The notes: a model not told the origin generated them from the sequence alone. Shown: positions 1 through 9,173, counted from the first letter of the stretch. The stretch: DNA of 64,000 nucleotides from Thermaerobacter subterraneus DSM 13965 (GCF_000183545.2 NZ_JH976535.1:696840-760839); one strand, 5' to 3'. Numbers and translations: made by a program.

Positions 1-1248
1 GGACCAGCGGCGGAGACCGACGTGGTCCATGCCATGGAGCGGGCCATCGCACAGCTCCAAAGCTACCACGGGGTCCTTGAGAAGCGCGCGACCAACGCCG
101 GCGGGGAGACGTGGCTGGTGCGGCGGATCGAGATCTGGGTCGACGGCGACCGCTACGTGACGCGCGACGACACGGGCGTGGTCACGGTGCACGACGGCCG
201 GCGCAAGTGGCAGGTTCGTCCCGCCGATCGGGTGGTGGCGCTGCTGCCCCCGCTGCCCGACGTGCGGCCCTTCGACCTGGAGGACGAGGCGCGCGCCGCC
301 CTACGCTACCCCCACCGGGTGGTGGGCCGCGAGCAGGTTGCGGGGCGCGAGGCGATCCGGCTGCGCATCGAACCGCCGGGCGGGCTGCCCTACGACCTCT
401 GGGTCGACGCCGAGGCCCACCTGCCCCTGCGCCTGCGGACGGCGATGCAGAACGGCCTCCAGACCGAGACCACCTTCGTCCGGTTCGAGGCCAACGCGCC
501 CGTCGACCCGTCCCGGTTCCGTTTCGAGGTGCCGGCGGGCTACCGCGTGGAGGAGGAGAACCCCGGGCAGCTGGTGGACACGCCCGCGGAGGCGGCGGCC
601 ATCGCCGGCTTCACGCCGCTGCTGCCGGACGAGGCGCCCCGTCGGATCCTGGCGGCTCGGGACCGGGTGGTCCTGGACTACGGTGAGACGGTGATCGTGG
701 AAGAACCGGCCCAGGGCCCGTTCGAGCCCCAGCCGAACGCCGCCCTCGGCTCCGCCGGCCAGGACGGCGTGCTCGAGGTCTTCGGCGAGCGGCTGCGCTG
801 GCGCCAGCAGGCACTCGAGATCACCGTCGAGGGGCCGCGGCGGGTGGAACTGGCCCGCGCCCTGGCGCCGGACCTGCGGCTGCCCGATCCCGGCGGGCAG
901 CCGTCCGGCAGTGGGTCCGCCAGTGGCAACTTCGACCCCCAGGTCGAGGTCTCCGTCGACATGGAGGTCGAGCGCAACTCCCAGCAACAGGTCGACGGCG
1001 GCCATTTTCCGTGGATGCTGGATCCCGTGCAGGTGGCGGGGGCCTTCCTGCTGGGCCAGTTCGGCGAGCAGATGGGCGATCCCGCGGCCCTGGTGGATGA
1101 GCACATCCGCGTCGTGCACAACGACGGCCGGCGGGCCATTGTCGAGGTCGGGGTGGGTCCGGTGGCGCGGGTGTACCTGGAGCGGCTGGTCCGCCCGGAC
1201 GAGTCGGGGATCTGGACGGTGGTGGGTTACGATCCGCGCGGGTCGTAA
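1..1248 (+). CDS. LolA/RseB-like outer-membrane-lipoprotein-carrier-fold protein (5' end outside window)
   Basis: The frame is open from base 1, so the true start and any signal peptide or anchor lie upstream. The first residues seen (A-M-E-R-A-I-A-Q-L-Q-S-Y-H-G-V-L-E) and the alternating strands that follow (RRIEIWVDGDRYV, GREAIRLRIEP, LPYDLWVDAEAHLPLRLRT) are typical of the LolA/LppX/MucB-RseB half-barrel found in extracytoplasmic sigma-factor regulators and lipoprotein carriers. A second region (about residues 310-415) ends in a hydrophilic strand pair (AIVEVGVGPVARVYLERLV) that I do not recognise. In Firmicutes such proteins often follow an ECF sigma/anti-sigma pair, but that context is not visible here. 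The fold assignment is inference from pattern. A strong hairpin follows 125 bases downstream. Confidence 0.6.
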   Translation, partial: GPAAETDVVHAMERAIAQLQSYHGVLEKRATNAGGETWLVRRIEIWVDGDRYVTRDDTGVVTVHDGRRKWQVRPADRVVALLPPLPDVRPFDLEDEARAALRYPHRVVGREQVAGREAIRLRIEPPGGLPYDLWVDAEAHLPLRLRTAMQNGLQTETTFVRFEANAPVDPSRFRFEVPAGYRVEEENPGQLVDTPAEAAAIAGFTPLLPDEAPRRILAARDRVVLDYGETVIVEEPAQGPFEPQPNAALGSAGQDGVLEVFGERLRWRQQALEITVEGPRRVELARALAPDLRLPDPGGQPSGSGSASGNFDPQVEVSVDMEVERNSQQQVDGGHFPWMLDPVQVAGAFLLGQFGEQMGDPAALVDEHIRVVHNDGRRAIVEVGVGPVARVYLERLVRPDESGIWTVVGYDPRGS

Positions 1249-1373
1249 GGAAGCGGACAAGAGGAACGGACGAGGCGGGACAAAAAGGGCCGAGACGAGT
1301 CAAGGCTAAGGCGGCACAACCGGCACGCCGGCCTTGCAAGTCAGGGTGGCTGCGGCGCGACCGGGACGCTCGA

Positions 1374-1420
1374 GCGCGGGCGGCCGGATTCCGGCGGGGC
1401 CGGAATCCGGCCGCCCGCGC
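1374..1420. terminator. Perfect 21-bp stem hairpin, probable terminator
   Basis: Arms 1374-1394 and 1400-1420 are perfectly complementary around a 5-base loop (CGGGG). The right arm is followed by CGCTTTCGTT. The hairpin lies 125 bases after the stop of the first gene and before the promoter of the next, so it probably ends the upstream transcript. The T-run is weak, as is common in very GC-rich genomes. Confidence 0.65.
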
Positions 1421-1488
1421 CGCTTTCGTTGCCCCACTGGAGAATGCGGGCAACGTCGTCTCCCTGCCGGAGCAGGTAGCCGTGCGCG

Positions 1489-1517
1489 TTGCCCGCCGGA
1501 CACAGCGGAGGTATGAT
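1489..1517 (+). promoter_or_regulatory. Sigma-A-type promoter of the small membrane protein gene
   Basis: TTGCCC (1489-1494) is followed after exactly 17 bases by TATGAT (1512-1517). Transcription would begin near 1524. That excludes the upstream ATG at 1489 as a start and supports the GTG at 1558. Confidence 0.5.
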
Positions 1518-1557
1518 CTGGATGAGGCATGCTGGCAGCCGGGAGGGGGTGAGGCCG

Positions 1558-1893
1558 GTGCCGCTGGAGGCGTTGGACACTCTGCTGCTTGGCGCCCTGC
1601 TGGGGATTCCCGGCTGGGTGCTGACCATCGGGTGCGGGCTGGCGGCGCTGGTTACCCGTCGGGCAGGGTGGGTCTATGCGGCAGCGCTGTTCGCCATCGG
1701 ACCCCTTGTCTACTTTGCCGCCACGCCGCGCTTTCAGTACGTGGCACCGGTGGGCATCGTGCTGGCCATCGTGGCGGTGCTGGTGCTCCGCAGGAAAGGG
1801 GACGTGCGGGCCGCCGCGGCCCTGGCGACGGTACCGCTGGTCGCTATCCTGGCGTGGATGCTGGTTTCGGCCGTGATCACGGGCCAGATCTAG
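1558..1893 (+). CDS. Small integral membrane protein (111 aa), unknown function
   Basis: Starting at GTG 1558, which is preceded by GGGAGG at 1541-1546, the protein has about four hydrophobic segments: a first near residues 5-25 (LLLGALLGIPGWVLTIGCG), a second around YAAALFAIGPLVYFAA, a third around VGIVLAIVAVLVL, and a last (LATVPLVAILAWMLVSAVI). The loops between are short and basic. GTG 1549 is an alternative start but sits only two bases from the Shine-Dalgarno sequence. I do not recognise the family. It appears monocistronic. Confidence 0.6.
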   Translation: MPLEALDTLLLGALLGIPGWVLTIGCGLAALVTRRAGWVYAAALFAIGPLVYFAATPRFQYVAPVGIVLAIVAVLVLRRKGDVRAAAALATVPLVAILAWMLVSAVITGQI

Positions 1894-2080
1894 GCCGATA
1901 AGGGTCGACCAGTGCGACGTCATCTACGGATCCGGTCGTAGCCCGGTCCGTAAGCGCGAAAGCAGAGGGTAGTACGGGACGCGGTAACGGACCGAGTGCC
2001 GACGGTGTTTGCACCACAGACCCTCGGCGTGGTGCGGTCCGGACCACGGGGGCAGGAACATCGCGGGGGCAGGCAACATC

Positions 2081-2848
2081 ATGGGCATCGAGATTCGCCG
2101 GGCGATGCCGGCCGATGCGGCCGGCATCGCCCGGGTGCAGGTGGCCACGTGGCGCAGCACCTACCGGGGGGTGATCCCCGACGCGTACCTGGATGCCATG
2201 GAGGAGGAACCCCGGGCCCGGTGGTGGCAGGACGTCATCGCCCGCGACGCGGGAGATGCCGGTTCGTCCTTCGTGGTGGTGGCGGTGGATGGGGTAACCC
2301 TTGGCGGCGATGCTGGGGCCGCCGACGGGGGCGGCTCGGGCCGGGAGGCCGGTAGTGGTGCCTCCGGCGACGAATTCCGGGCGGGCAGGACGGGTGCGCA
2401 CCAAGTAGGGGTCCCGCTGGATGTGGAGCGCCGGCCGGTGGCGAAGCACCCGGCGGGAGCGGCCCGGACCTTGGCGCGGAAGGGAGACGACCCGGTGGCA
2501 ACGGCGGAGCGGGTGGTGGGCTTCGCCGCCGCGGGCCCGGAGCGGTCGGGGGACCCCGAGTTCCGCGGGGAGCTGGGCGCCATCTACGTGCTCGAGGAGT
2601 ACCAGGGGCGCGGCGTAGGCCGGCGGCTGGTGGCGGCGGCCGTCCGGGAACTGCTGGCCCGCGGTCATCGGTCGATGCTGGTGTGGGTGCTGGCCCAAAA
2701 CCCTTACCGGCGTTTCTACGAGACCCTGGGTGGCACTCGCGTCCGTACCCGGACCATTGCGATCGGCGGGGTGGACCTGGAGGAGTGGGGGTACGGATGG
2801 GCGAACCTCGAGGGGTTGTTGCGAAGGCTGGAGGGACAGGGCTCCTGA
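2081..2848 (+). CDS. GNAT family N-acetyltransferase (255 aa) with long central insert
   Basis: The N-terminus (IEIRRAMPADAAGIARVQVATWRSTYRGVIPD) matches GNAT strand 1/helix 1 of the type that begins 'I.R.A...D...I..V...TWR..Y.G'. The acetyl-CoA motif A is YQGRGVGRRL near residues 178-187, followed by the motif B strand and helix (MLVWVLAQNPYRRFYE). Between strands 3 and 4 there is an insert of roughly 60-70 residues (about 72-140), rich in Gly, Ala and Arg, that is absent from typical 160-190 aa members. ATG 2081 is chosen because the fold begins immediately after it. The substrate cannot be predicted. Confidence 0.8.
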   Translation: MGIEIRRAMPADAAGIARVQVATWRSTYRGVIPDAYLDAMEEEPRARWWQDVIARDAGDAGSSFVVVAVDGVTLGGDAGAADGGGSGREAGSGASGDEFRAGRTGAHQVGVPLDVERRPVAKHPAGAARTLARKGDDPVATAERVVGFAAAGPERSGDPEFRGELGAIYVLEEYQGRGVGRRLVAAAVRELLARGHRSMLVWVLAQNPYRRFYETLGGTRVRTRTIAIGGVDLEEWGYGWANLEGLLRRLEGQGS

Positions 2849-3019
2849 GGAGGTCGGCGCAGCCACTGGGGTGAGACCTTACGCCATGATGGGCCGTGGT
2901 CCGACGGCGGAAATGGGTGGGATCGGATTCACCCGACCACTGGCAAACGGGCAAGCAGCAGCGAGCCGTAGAAGACAAGGGGCGTTGTACGGATCACGAA
3001 CGAAGGCGGTGGGGGATGG

Positions 3020-3244
3020 ATGTCTGTATCGTATGCCGCGCCGGGCGGACCGCTCTTGTGGGTGACCCTTTGGCTCGCGGTGGCCGTCCTTGGGCTGGTC
3101 GCGGCCGCCCGGCTTTCGGCCGGTGGGAACCGCGGCGGCCGGGGCGTCCTGTGGTGGGTGGTGGCGACGCCCCTGGCGCTTGTCGCCGCGGCCGTCGTCC
3201 TTGTCCTGGTGAACGCCGTCATCGCGGTGCTGACGATGTCGTGA
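3020..3244 (+). CDS. Two-helix small membrane protein (74 aa)
   Basis: A GGTGGGGG ribosome binding site precedes ATG 3020. The product has two strong hydrophobic helices, LLWVTLWLAVAVLGLVAAA and, after a Gly/Arg-rich loop, VLWWVVATPLALVAAAVVLV, extending to residue 70. No conserved motif is visible. It lies between an acetyltransferase and a peroxiredoxin gene, with at least 170 bases on either side, so it is probably transcribed alone. Confidence 0.45.
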   Translation: MSVSYAAPGGPLLWVTLWLAVAVLGLVAAARLSAGGNRGGRGVLWWVVATPLALVAAAVVLVLVNAVIAVLTMS

Positions 3245-3501
3245 CGCGATGAGGCCCAGGAGGGCATTGGTGCGTCGGACCACGAGCTGGGGCGAATCGA
3301 GGTCGAATAAGGCCTGCCCCTTGGCCATGCGAGCCGGTGGCCGCCGGTTCGTGGGCCGCTGGATCGACCGGGACGTCCTGAGCCCGGACGGGGTGCGGTC
3401 GCGGGCTGGCGGAGCCTGAGCCCGTCATCGGACCTGGCCAGGGTGTGCCCCGCCGTAGTACGCGTCCTTCAGCGCTGATGGATCCCAGGAGATGAGCCCC
3501 C

Positions 3502-3987
3502 ATGCTCGGTCCCGGTGACCCTGCCCCCGACTTCACCGCCGTCGACGATGCAGGCCGCTCGGTTCGCCTCTCGGACTTCCGCGGAAGGCCCGTCGTCTTG
3601 TACTTCTATCCCAAGGACTACACACCCGGCTGCACGGCGGAAGCCTGCCACTTCCGGGACCGCCATGCCGACCTGGAAGCCCTGGGGGCCGTGGTGCTGG
3701 GCGTCAGTCCGGACCCGCCCCAAACCCACCAGGGCTTCCGCCAGCGGCACCGCCTGCCGTTCCGCCTCCTTGCGGACCCCGACCGGAGCCTGGCCGCCGC
3801 GTACGGGGTGCGGCGGGACCTACCCGTCATCGGCCGGTTCGTCCCCCTGGTGGACCGGGTGACCTTCGTGATCGGGCCCGACGGGCGGATCCTTGGGGTG
3901 CTTCGGGGGATCCCGCCCAACCGTCATGCGGAGAAGGCGCTCGAGCTGCTTCAAGGCGAGTTGCAGGTTCCAACGAAACGCGGATGA
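3502..3987 (+). CDS. bcp: Peroxiredoxin, Bcp/PrxQ type
   Basis: The 161-aa thioredoxin-fold protein carries the PrxQ/Bcp signature YFYPKDYTPGCTAEACHF. The peroxidatic Cys is in TPGCT, and a second Cys five residues on is the usual resolving Cys of the atypical 2-Cys subclass. The N-terminal GDPAPDFTAVDDAGRSVRLSDFRG and the later VTFVIGPDGRI segment are standard for the family. It reduces hydroperoxides in the cytoplasm using thioredoxin. Length and start (ATG preceded by GGAGATGAG) are normal. It stands alone, with no regulator gene adjacent. Confidence 0.93.
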   Translation: MLGPGDPAPDFTAVDDAGRSVRLSDFRGRPVVLYFYPKDYTPGCTAEACHFRDRHADLEALGAVVLGVSPDPPQTHQGFRQRHRLPFRLLADPDRSLAAAYGVRRDLPVIGRFVPLVDRVTFVIGPDGRILGVLRGIPPNRHAEKALELLQGELQVPTKRG

Positions 3988-4118
3988 GACTGCGACCCCC
4001 ACTCCCGCGACGTCGCCCCCAGTCTGCCGTTCCACTCATCTCACTGCTTACTTACTTTCTTTGACTTACTTATTCGACTACGTGTCGGTCGGAATGGGGG
4101 AGGAAAGGGGCGACCGCT

Positions 4119-4676
4119 TTGAAGATTGTTCGGGTTGAACGGGCGAAGATCACTCGTTACCGCGATGGCATCCTAAAGGTCTATCGGGAGGCATTCTCTG
4201 CCCCGCCCTATTGTGAAGGACCGGAGCACTTCGAGCGGTTCAACACCTCACTGGCTTCGCACCTGGAACGCCCGGGGTTTCACTGCTATGTTGCTTTGGA
4301 ACCCGACGGTGACAAGGTAGTGGGGTTCGCCTACGGGTACAGTGGACTCCCCGGTGGCTGGTGGTGGGACACAGTAGCTTGCGCCCTGGACAAGGAGAGC
4401 GTCGTACGCTGGTTGGAAGGCTGCTTCGAGTTTGTCGAGTTGGCCGTCATGCCGGCATACCAGAGGAAAGGAATCGGGACACTGCTGCACAACGCCCTTC
4501 TCGACGGCATCCCGCACCGAAAGGCGGTACTCTCCACCCTGGATGCGGATACCCCCGCCCGTCGATTGTACGAGCGCATGAACTGGACAACTTTGCTGAA
4601 GGACTTCCGCTTCCCGAGCGGAACCACTCCGTACGTGATCATGGCTCGGGATCTGACAGCGCGGAATGATGGGTGA
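4119..4676 (+). CDS. GNAT family N-acetyltransferase (185 aa), lower-GC
   Basis: A TTG start at 4119 is preceded by GGGGGAGGAAAGGGG. Motif A is present as VELAVMPAYQRKGIGTLL, with the Q/R-x-x-G-x-G acetyl-CoA loop (QRKGIG), followed by LSTLDADTPARRLYERMNW. The centre holds an aromatic cluster (GGWWWDTVACALDKESVVRW) like that of several Streptomyces-type GNATs. Base composition over 4040-4680 is visibly lower in G+C than the surroundings, with an AT-rich leader (4040-4085), suggesting recent acquisition. Substrate unknown. Confidence 0.8.
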   Translation: MKIVRVERAKITRYRDGILKVYREAFSAPPYCEGPEHFERFNTSLASHLERPGFHCYVALEPDGDKVVGFAYGYSGLPGGWWWDTVACALDKESVVRWLEGCFEFVELAVMPAYQRKGIGTLLHNALLDGIPHRKAVLSTLDADTPARRLYERMNWTTLLKDFRFPSGTTPYVIMARDLTARNDG

Positions 4677-4858
4677 GGCTGCCCATGAGGAGAGCACTGC
4701 TCGGCCTCGGGAGGGGCGGGCTTGAACCGGTCACGGTCGGTGCGACATCGGTTTGATGTCGGTTTCGCCGGGGCTTGGGTGACGAACTTCCTCCCGTCCA
4801 ATCTCGTGATGGGGGCAAGGTGGCGGTCACCGTCACAGGTCAGGCCTTGCCCGGCAGC

Positions 4859-6325
4859 CTAGCTACTGACTCCGCGGTCCGATCGGGTGCGAACCCGGAC
4901 GGCCGCCAGCGCCGTGACGGCATGGACCACCGCCAGGATCCCGAACAGGACTCCCAGCCCCCACCGCTCCCCTGCATAGCCCAACACGGGGAAGGAGGTC
5001 AGCGACAACGCCGCCCAGAGCGTGTTGGCGGCGGACAGCACCGTGCCCCGAAGGTGGGCGGGTGCCGCCTCCAGTAACCGCGCGTTGAAGGTCACCTGGC
5101 TGGCTCCACCCGCCAGGCGGTGCAGCACGAGGCCCCCCACGGCCAACGCCAGAGCTGGGTTCAAGAGCGCCAATCCGCCGTCCGGTTCTGCGGGGCCCGT
5201 GACGACGCGATGCGCACCGACGCTCGGCACCGCAGCCAGGGCCCGCAGCAGGGCCCCGGCTGCCAAAAGCCACGGAATCAGGACGAACACGGCCCGCCGC
5301 GGCCCGCGCCACGCCCCGGCCAGCCGGGCCCCGGCCATGGTGACCAGCGAGGCACCGGCCAGAAGGGTCGAGACGGCACCCGGACTGGCGCCGAGGGCCA
5401 GGAGCAAGGGCTGGGTATATTCGGTGGCCGCGGCCGATCCCGCCCAGGTCAGGGCGACCACGACAACCAGGGCCAAGGTTTGCCAATGCCGGCTCGCGAC
5501 GGTCCATGTGGACCGGGCCAGGGACCATCGCGATGCGAGCGATGCCAGCAAGTCGCCGCGCCTCACCCCGGCCCCGCCCGCCCCGTGGAGAACGGGACCG
5601 GAACCCCCACCCGTGCGGGGGAGTCCTGCCGCCACGATCATCCCCGTCGCCGCCACCGCCGCTTCCAGGGCGTAGAGCCATTGGAAGGACCGACCGGCGA
5701 CCAGGCCGCCGACCCATCCGGCCAGCAGCGTGCCCGTGGCAGTCAGGGTGACGTAGGTGGCCAGCAGCCGGTCGAAGGCGGCAACCTCGCGCGGATGGCC
5801 GTCAGGGCCGGTTCTTCCGGGCGGGGATGGCGACTCGGCCGGGTCCCGGTTTTGAGCCGCCTCGGCCGCCGCCCCAGCCACCTTCTCGGCCACCTCCCGG
5901 AAATAGGCCAGGTTCGTCCCGGAAGGAAGGGTCCGCGCCAGGCCCGTCAGGGCTGCCGACGCCAGCACGACCCCCAGGTTCACCGGATAGAGCAAGAGCA
6001 GGGCGGCTGTCGCCTTGCAGGCCATCCCGGCCACCAGGAAGGTGCGGCGTCCCAGGCGGTCGGCCAGGTACCCCGACGGCACCTCGGTGGTGAAAATGGT
6101 CGCCTGGTAGACCACGTACACCAGGGATACCTGCGCCAGGGAGAACCCGTGGCCCAGCAGGTAGAGCATCCACACGAACTGGTCGAACTGCACGGCTTCC
6201 AAGAGCCCGTAGACGTAGAATCGGTAAAGGGGGAGCCGGTGCCGGTCCGGGCGGATGCGGAAGAACCGGCGCCGGTGGGGGCCCTTGGCAGTGACCTGCC
6301 CCGGATGGTAGGGCTCCACGTCCAT
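4859..6325 (-). CDS. MFS transporter (488 aa)
   Basis: A major facilitator superfamily protein with about 12 predicted membrane helices. The first half carries the MFS loop 2-3 motif as GYLADRLGRRTFLVAG (about residues 85-100), just after FTTEVPSGYLADR, which is typical of DHA1-like drug/sugar exporters. A hydrophilic central loop (about 158-185) separates the halves and starts with AAAEAAQNRDPAESPSPPGR. The ATG at 6325 follows AAGGGGAAG. The 5' end of this gene is duplicated as a decayed copy at 9174-9420. The substrate is unknown. Confidence 0.85.
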   Translation of the reverse strand: MDVEPYHPGQVTAKGPHRRRFFRIRPDRHRLPLYRFYVYGLLEAVQFDQFVWMLYLLGHGFSLAQVSLVYVVYQATIFTTEVPSGYLADRLGRRTFLVAGMACKATAALLLLYPVNLGVVLASAALTGLARTLPSGTNLAYFREVAEKVAGAAAEAAQNRDPAESPSPPGRTGPDGHPREVAAFDRLLATYVTLTATGTLLAGWVGGLVAGRSFQWLYALEAAVAATGMIVAAGLPRTGGGSGPVLHGAGGAGVRRGDLLASLASRWSLARSTWTVASRHWQTLALVVVVALTWAGSAAATEYTQPLLLALGASPGAVSTLLAGASLVTMAGARLAGAWRGPRRAVFVLIPWLLAAGALLRALAAVPSVGAHRVVTGPAEPDGGLALLNPALALAVGGLVLHRLAGGASQVTFNARLLEAAPAHLRGTVLSAANTLWAALSLTSFPVLGYAGERWGLGVLFGILAVVHAVTALAAVRVRTRSDRGVSS

Positions 6326-6713
6326 CGACCGCTTCCCCTTCGAATCACGAACCGGCCGAATGCGAATCTACGCACCACCCGAATACGAACAACGCCGAAC
6401 GTCAAACAACATTGGAATTGGCCGCAGACCTGCGGGAACCTGCCGCGCCATCGCCCGGTACTGGGTGCCACGAAGTGATTGCTTCCAAGGAACGGACATG
6501 GCAAGCCTCCTCGATAACGTGGAGGGTTGGCTCCGAGGGTTGGCTCCGGCGGCGATTGCAGGCGTGCAGGTTTCCGGGCCTGCCCATCTCTGGACGCCGC
6601 CCGCCGGCCTGCCGATCACTTCCGGTAGATCCGGTCGCTGCAGGCGGTCCTGTTCCCGTGGCGAACCGGTTCTCCGTGGCAGTTCATACCACAGGGTGCA
6701 AGGAGGAGCCGTC

Positions 6714-7385
6714 GTGTCGCCGGATGCCGAACCCCGCCAACCCACCCTCTTCGCCACCGGATACGGAACGGTCTCGGTCACGCCCGACGTGGCGGTGTTG
6801 CGGTTCTACGTCTACAGGACGCATCCCACGAACCACATGGCTGCCTACCGGGCGGCGGTCGATGCCGCGCAGCAGGTCATCGCCGCCCTGCGGGAAGAGG
6901 GACTCGCCGACGACGCCCTGCGGACCGTGGACATCGAAACCAACACCCGTCACCACACCGATCGCCAAGGTCGCCGGCACCTGATCGAACACGAGGTCCG
7001 GTACGTCCTGGAAGCCCGAGTGCGGGACTTCGAGCTGGCGGGCAAGCTGGTCGGGCGGGCTCTGGCTGCGGGGGCCAGCGAGGCGACCTTGTGGGGGTTT
7101 GAGATTTCCGACGTGCGGGAACTGGAGCTGCAGGCCGTTGAACATGCCGTCCGGCACGCGCGGGAGCGGGCTGAGGCGGCCGCCCGGGCGGCGGGAGTCC
7201 GGGTCGGTCCACCACTCCGGATGAACTTGCGCCTGAGTGGCCGCGCGTCCCGCTATGACTACCGCGATTCTTTCGTGGTGTACTCGGCAGGACCCGCAGA
7301 GGAACCTGCCGCTCCCATCAGCCCCGGCCAGCGGGAGATCGGCGCCGAGGTCGAGGTGACCTTCGCCCTCGAGCCGAGCGGCTGA
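6714..7385 (+). CDS. SIMPL (DUF541) domain protein
   Basis: From GTG 6714, preceded by AAGGAGGAG, the 223-aa product begins LFATGYGTVSVTPDVAVLRFYV, the DUF541/SIMPL opening (G-x-G-x-V...P-D-x-A), and ends with EIGAEVEVTFALE, the closing strand. The central heptad region (ELQAVEHAVRHARERAEAAARAAGV) is the conserved 'A...A..kA..lA.a.G' helix. Bacterial homologues (YggE, BP26) are secreted or periplasmic and oligomeric, with loosely defined stress roles. No signal peptide is obvious here, so it may be cytoplasmic. The frame is open upstream, but the ribosome binding site decides the start. Confidence 0.85.
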   Translation: MSPDAEPRQPTLFATGYGTVSVTPDVAVLRFYVYRTHPTNHMAAYRAAVDAAQQVIAALREEGLADDALRTVDIETNTRHHTDRQGRRHLIEHEVRYVLEARVRDFELAGKLVGRALAAGASEATLWGFEISDVRELELQAVEHAVRHARERAEAAARAAGVRVGPPLRMNLRLSGRASRYDYRDSFVVYSAGPAEEPAAPISPGQREIGAEVEVTFALEPSG

Positions 7386-7387
7386 AT

Positions 7388-8062
7388 TCAGAAGAACCGC
7401 AGGAACAGGGGTTTCCGCTCCCCGTCGGCCCGGGCTTCCGCAGCAACCATGGCGATACATTCGCGCAGCTGCTGGATCTCGTCCAGGCTGCGCCTGATTA
7501 TGTGGAGGGGATACACCCAGCCCTCGACGGCTGTACGGATCAGCCGCGACTGCAGCCCATTCGGGTAAACGGAGAGGGACTGCTGCCACCGCGCAAGCGC
7601 ACCGGCAGTGCACAAGGGAAGCGCATGAAAGACGGCATCTGCGACGACCAAGCGCTCATGGTCCAAGACATCCCCGCGCAACGTCTCCGCCACGAGTTGA
7701 CTCTGGGTCTGGATGCCTTGCCACGCAGCCGCAACCCACACACCGTGAAACCCGAACGTGACCGACACCGACCCGTCAGCGATTGGAGTATCGTCGACGT
7801 AGACATCGGAAACCCCATCAAGACGGCGGAGCTAAGTCAACTGCCCGGCAAGCCACGCAGGCCGCTCGTGGAACGCATCCGGAATCGTGTCGGTCCAAAA
7901 GTTGATCTCGAGATCTGAGCGCGCGCCGGCGACGCCGCGGGACGTCGAGCCCGTGGCGGCGATCTCCTGCGCCAGCTCCGCCGGGCATTGCGCCGCAAGG
8001 TCACGAGCCAAACGGTAACGGATCCGGCTTGCCTGAGTTGCCTGGGGTGGAAGCTGCCTCAC
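7388..8062 (-). pseudogene. Nucleotidyltransferase-fold gene with an in-frame TAG
   Basis: The frame from GTG 8062 reads 76 codons to a TAG at 7832-7834, then continues open in the same frame to 7388 (about 224 codons in all). The first part carries the Pol-beta nucleotidyltransferase motif GSTSRGVAGARSDLEI (GS-x10-D-x-E). The part after the stop continues plausibly (VSDVYVDDTPIADG, then a helical C-terminal half ending LFLRFF). Protein-like character on both sides of one stop codon suggests a recent nonsense mutation. It begins 6 bases after the rsgA stop (same strand) and ends 2 bases from the convergent SIMPL gene. Family resembles aminoglycoside-type nucleotidyltransferases, but the substrate is unknown. 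Confidence 0.7.
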
Positions 8063-8068
8063 CGCCAG

Positions 8069-9109
8069 TCACTTCCCTACCAGCTCGTTCATCAGGCGAC
8101 GGTAACTCTCGTAACGTCCCGGGGCCACCTCGCCACGGCTGACGGCCTCCTTAACCGCACAATCCGGCTCATGGGTGTGACTGCAGTCCCGGTACCTGCA
8201 CGCCGTGGCGAAAGGCAAGAAGTCGGGGAAATATAACCGCAATGAATCCGGGTCGATGTCCCACAGCCCCAGCGAGCGAATCCCCGGCGTATCGATGATG
8301 AAGGTGTCGTGATCCAACCGGTACATCAATGAACTGGTAGTCGTGTGCCTGCCCCGGCCCGTGCGGGTCAGCTCGCCCACGCGTTGGATGCTTTCACGAA
8401 GCAAGGCATTGAAGATGCTGGACTTGCCGACGCCGCTCTTTCCCGTGAGCACCGAACACCTGCCGCGCAGGTGTTGCTTCAGCCTCTCCATGCCGGCCCC
8501 GGTGAGCGCCGATACGTAGACCACGGGGATGTCCATGTCGGTGTACAGGCTCAAATCCGGACGGGTAGTCACCAGATCGATCTTGTTAACGCAGATGAGG
8601 GGGCGGATGCCACCATACTGGCACATGATGAGGTACCGGTCGATCAGCCGCGGATGAAAGGGCGGCGCGGCAGCTGAGGCGACGATCACGGCCACGTCCA
8701 CGTTCGCGGCCAGGACGTGTTCCTCTTTGCTGAAGGCCGAGCGGCGTGTGGCATCCCCCCGCATCCGGACCAGTTTGCTCTTGCGGGGCAGCACCTCGAG
8801 TATGACGGCATGGTTCCCCTCGACAACAAACCGAACCCGGTCGCCGACCACGAGCGGCACGCGGGTCAGGTTCGCGTAGCACCGCTCACCCGCCATCACA
8901 ACACGGATGTCGCTGCGCACCTCGCAAACAACGCCTATCGACGCATCATCTGAAACCGCCAACGGCGCATCATCTCCACCTGGCTCCGGCGTACCCCCCT
9001 CCTCTCGTTCCAGGCGCGCTCGGTACTTCGCTGAGCGCCTCTCCCTCGCTCTCAGCGCCCGGCGGTTCTTCCACTTCCGGTCGAACCAGTTCTCCCGCGC
9101 TCTCCGCAA
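8069..9109 (-). CDS. rsgA: Small ribosomal subunit biogenesis GTPase RsgA
   Basis: This circularly permuted GTPase shows G4 (VNKIDL), then G1 (TGKSGVGKSS), then G3 (DTPG), in that order, which is diagnostic for RsgA/YjeQ. An OB-fold precedes (CEVRSDIRVVMAGERCYANL, VVGDRVRFV), and the C-terminal zinc site C-R-Y-R-D-C-S-H-T-H-E-P-D-C is complete. RsgA checks and releases late 30S subunits. At 346 aa it is longer than usual because of a very basic 45-residue N-terminal extension beginning at TTG 9109, preceded by AGGAGGG. The interrupted nucleotidyltransferase gene follows on the same strand after 6 bases. Confidence 0.95.
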   Translation of the reverse strand: MRRARENWFDRKWKNRRALRARERRSAKYRARLEREEGGTPEPGGDDAPLAVSDDASIGVVCEVRSDIRVVMAGERCYANLTRVPLVVGDRVRFVVEGNHAVILEVLPRKSKLVRMRGDATRRSAFSKEEHVLAANVDVAVIVASAAAPPFHPRLIDRYLIMCQYGGIRPLICVNKIDLVTTRPDLSLYTDMDIPVVYVSALTGAGMERLKQHLRGRCSVLTGKSGVGKSSIFNALLRESIQRVGELTRTGRGRHTTTSSLMYRLDHDTFIIDTPGIRSLGLWDIDPDSLRLYFPDFLPFATACRYRDCSHTHEPDCAVKEAVSRGEVAPGRYESYRRLMNELVGK

Positions 9110-9173
9110 CAGCCTGTCCCTCCTGCCCCTGCCTCCGCCTTGCCGCAGCGCCCGGTCCGGAGGTCTTTCTAGT

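Noticed and set aside
301-1260. Long minus-strand frame opposite the first gene
   Set aside because: Antisense of a GC-rich coding region. His/Arg-rich composition with no domain pattern.
2879-3328. Minus-strand open frame overlapping the small membrane protein gene
   Set aside because: No ribosome binding site or recognisable domain, and it overlaps a two-helix membrane protein with a better start.
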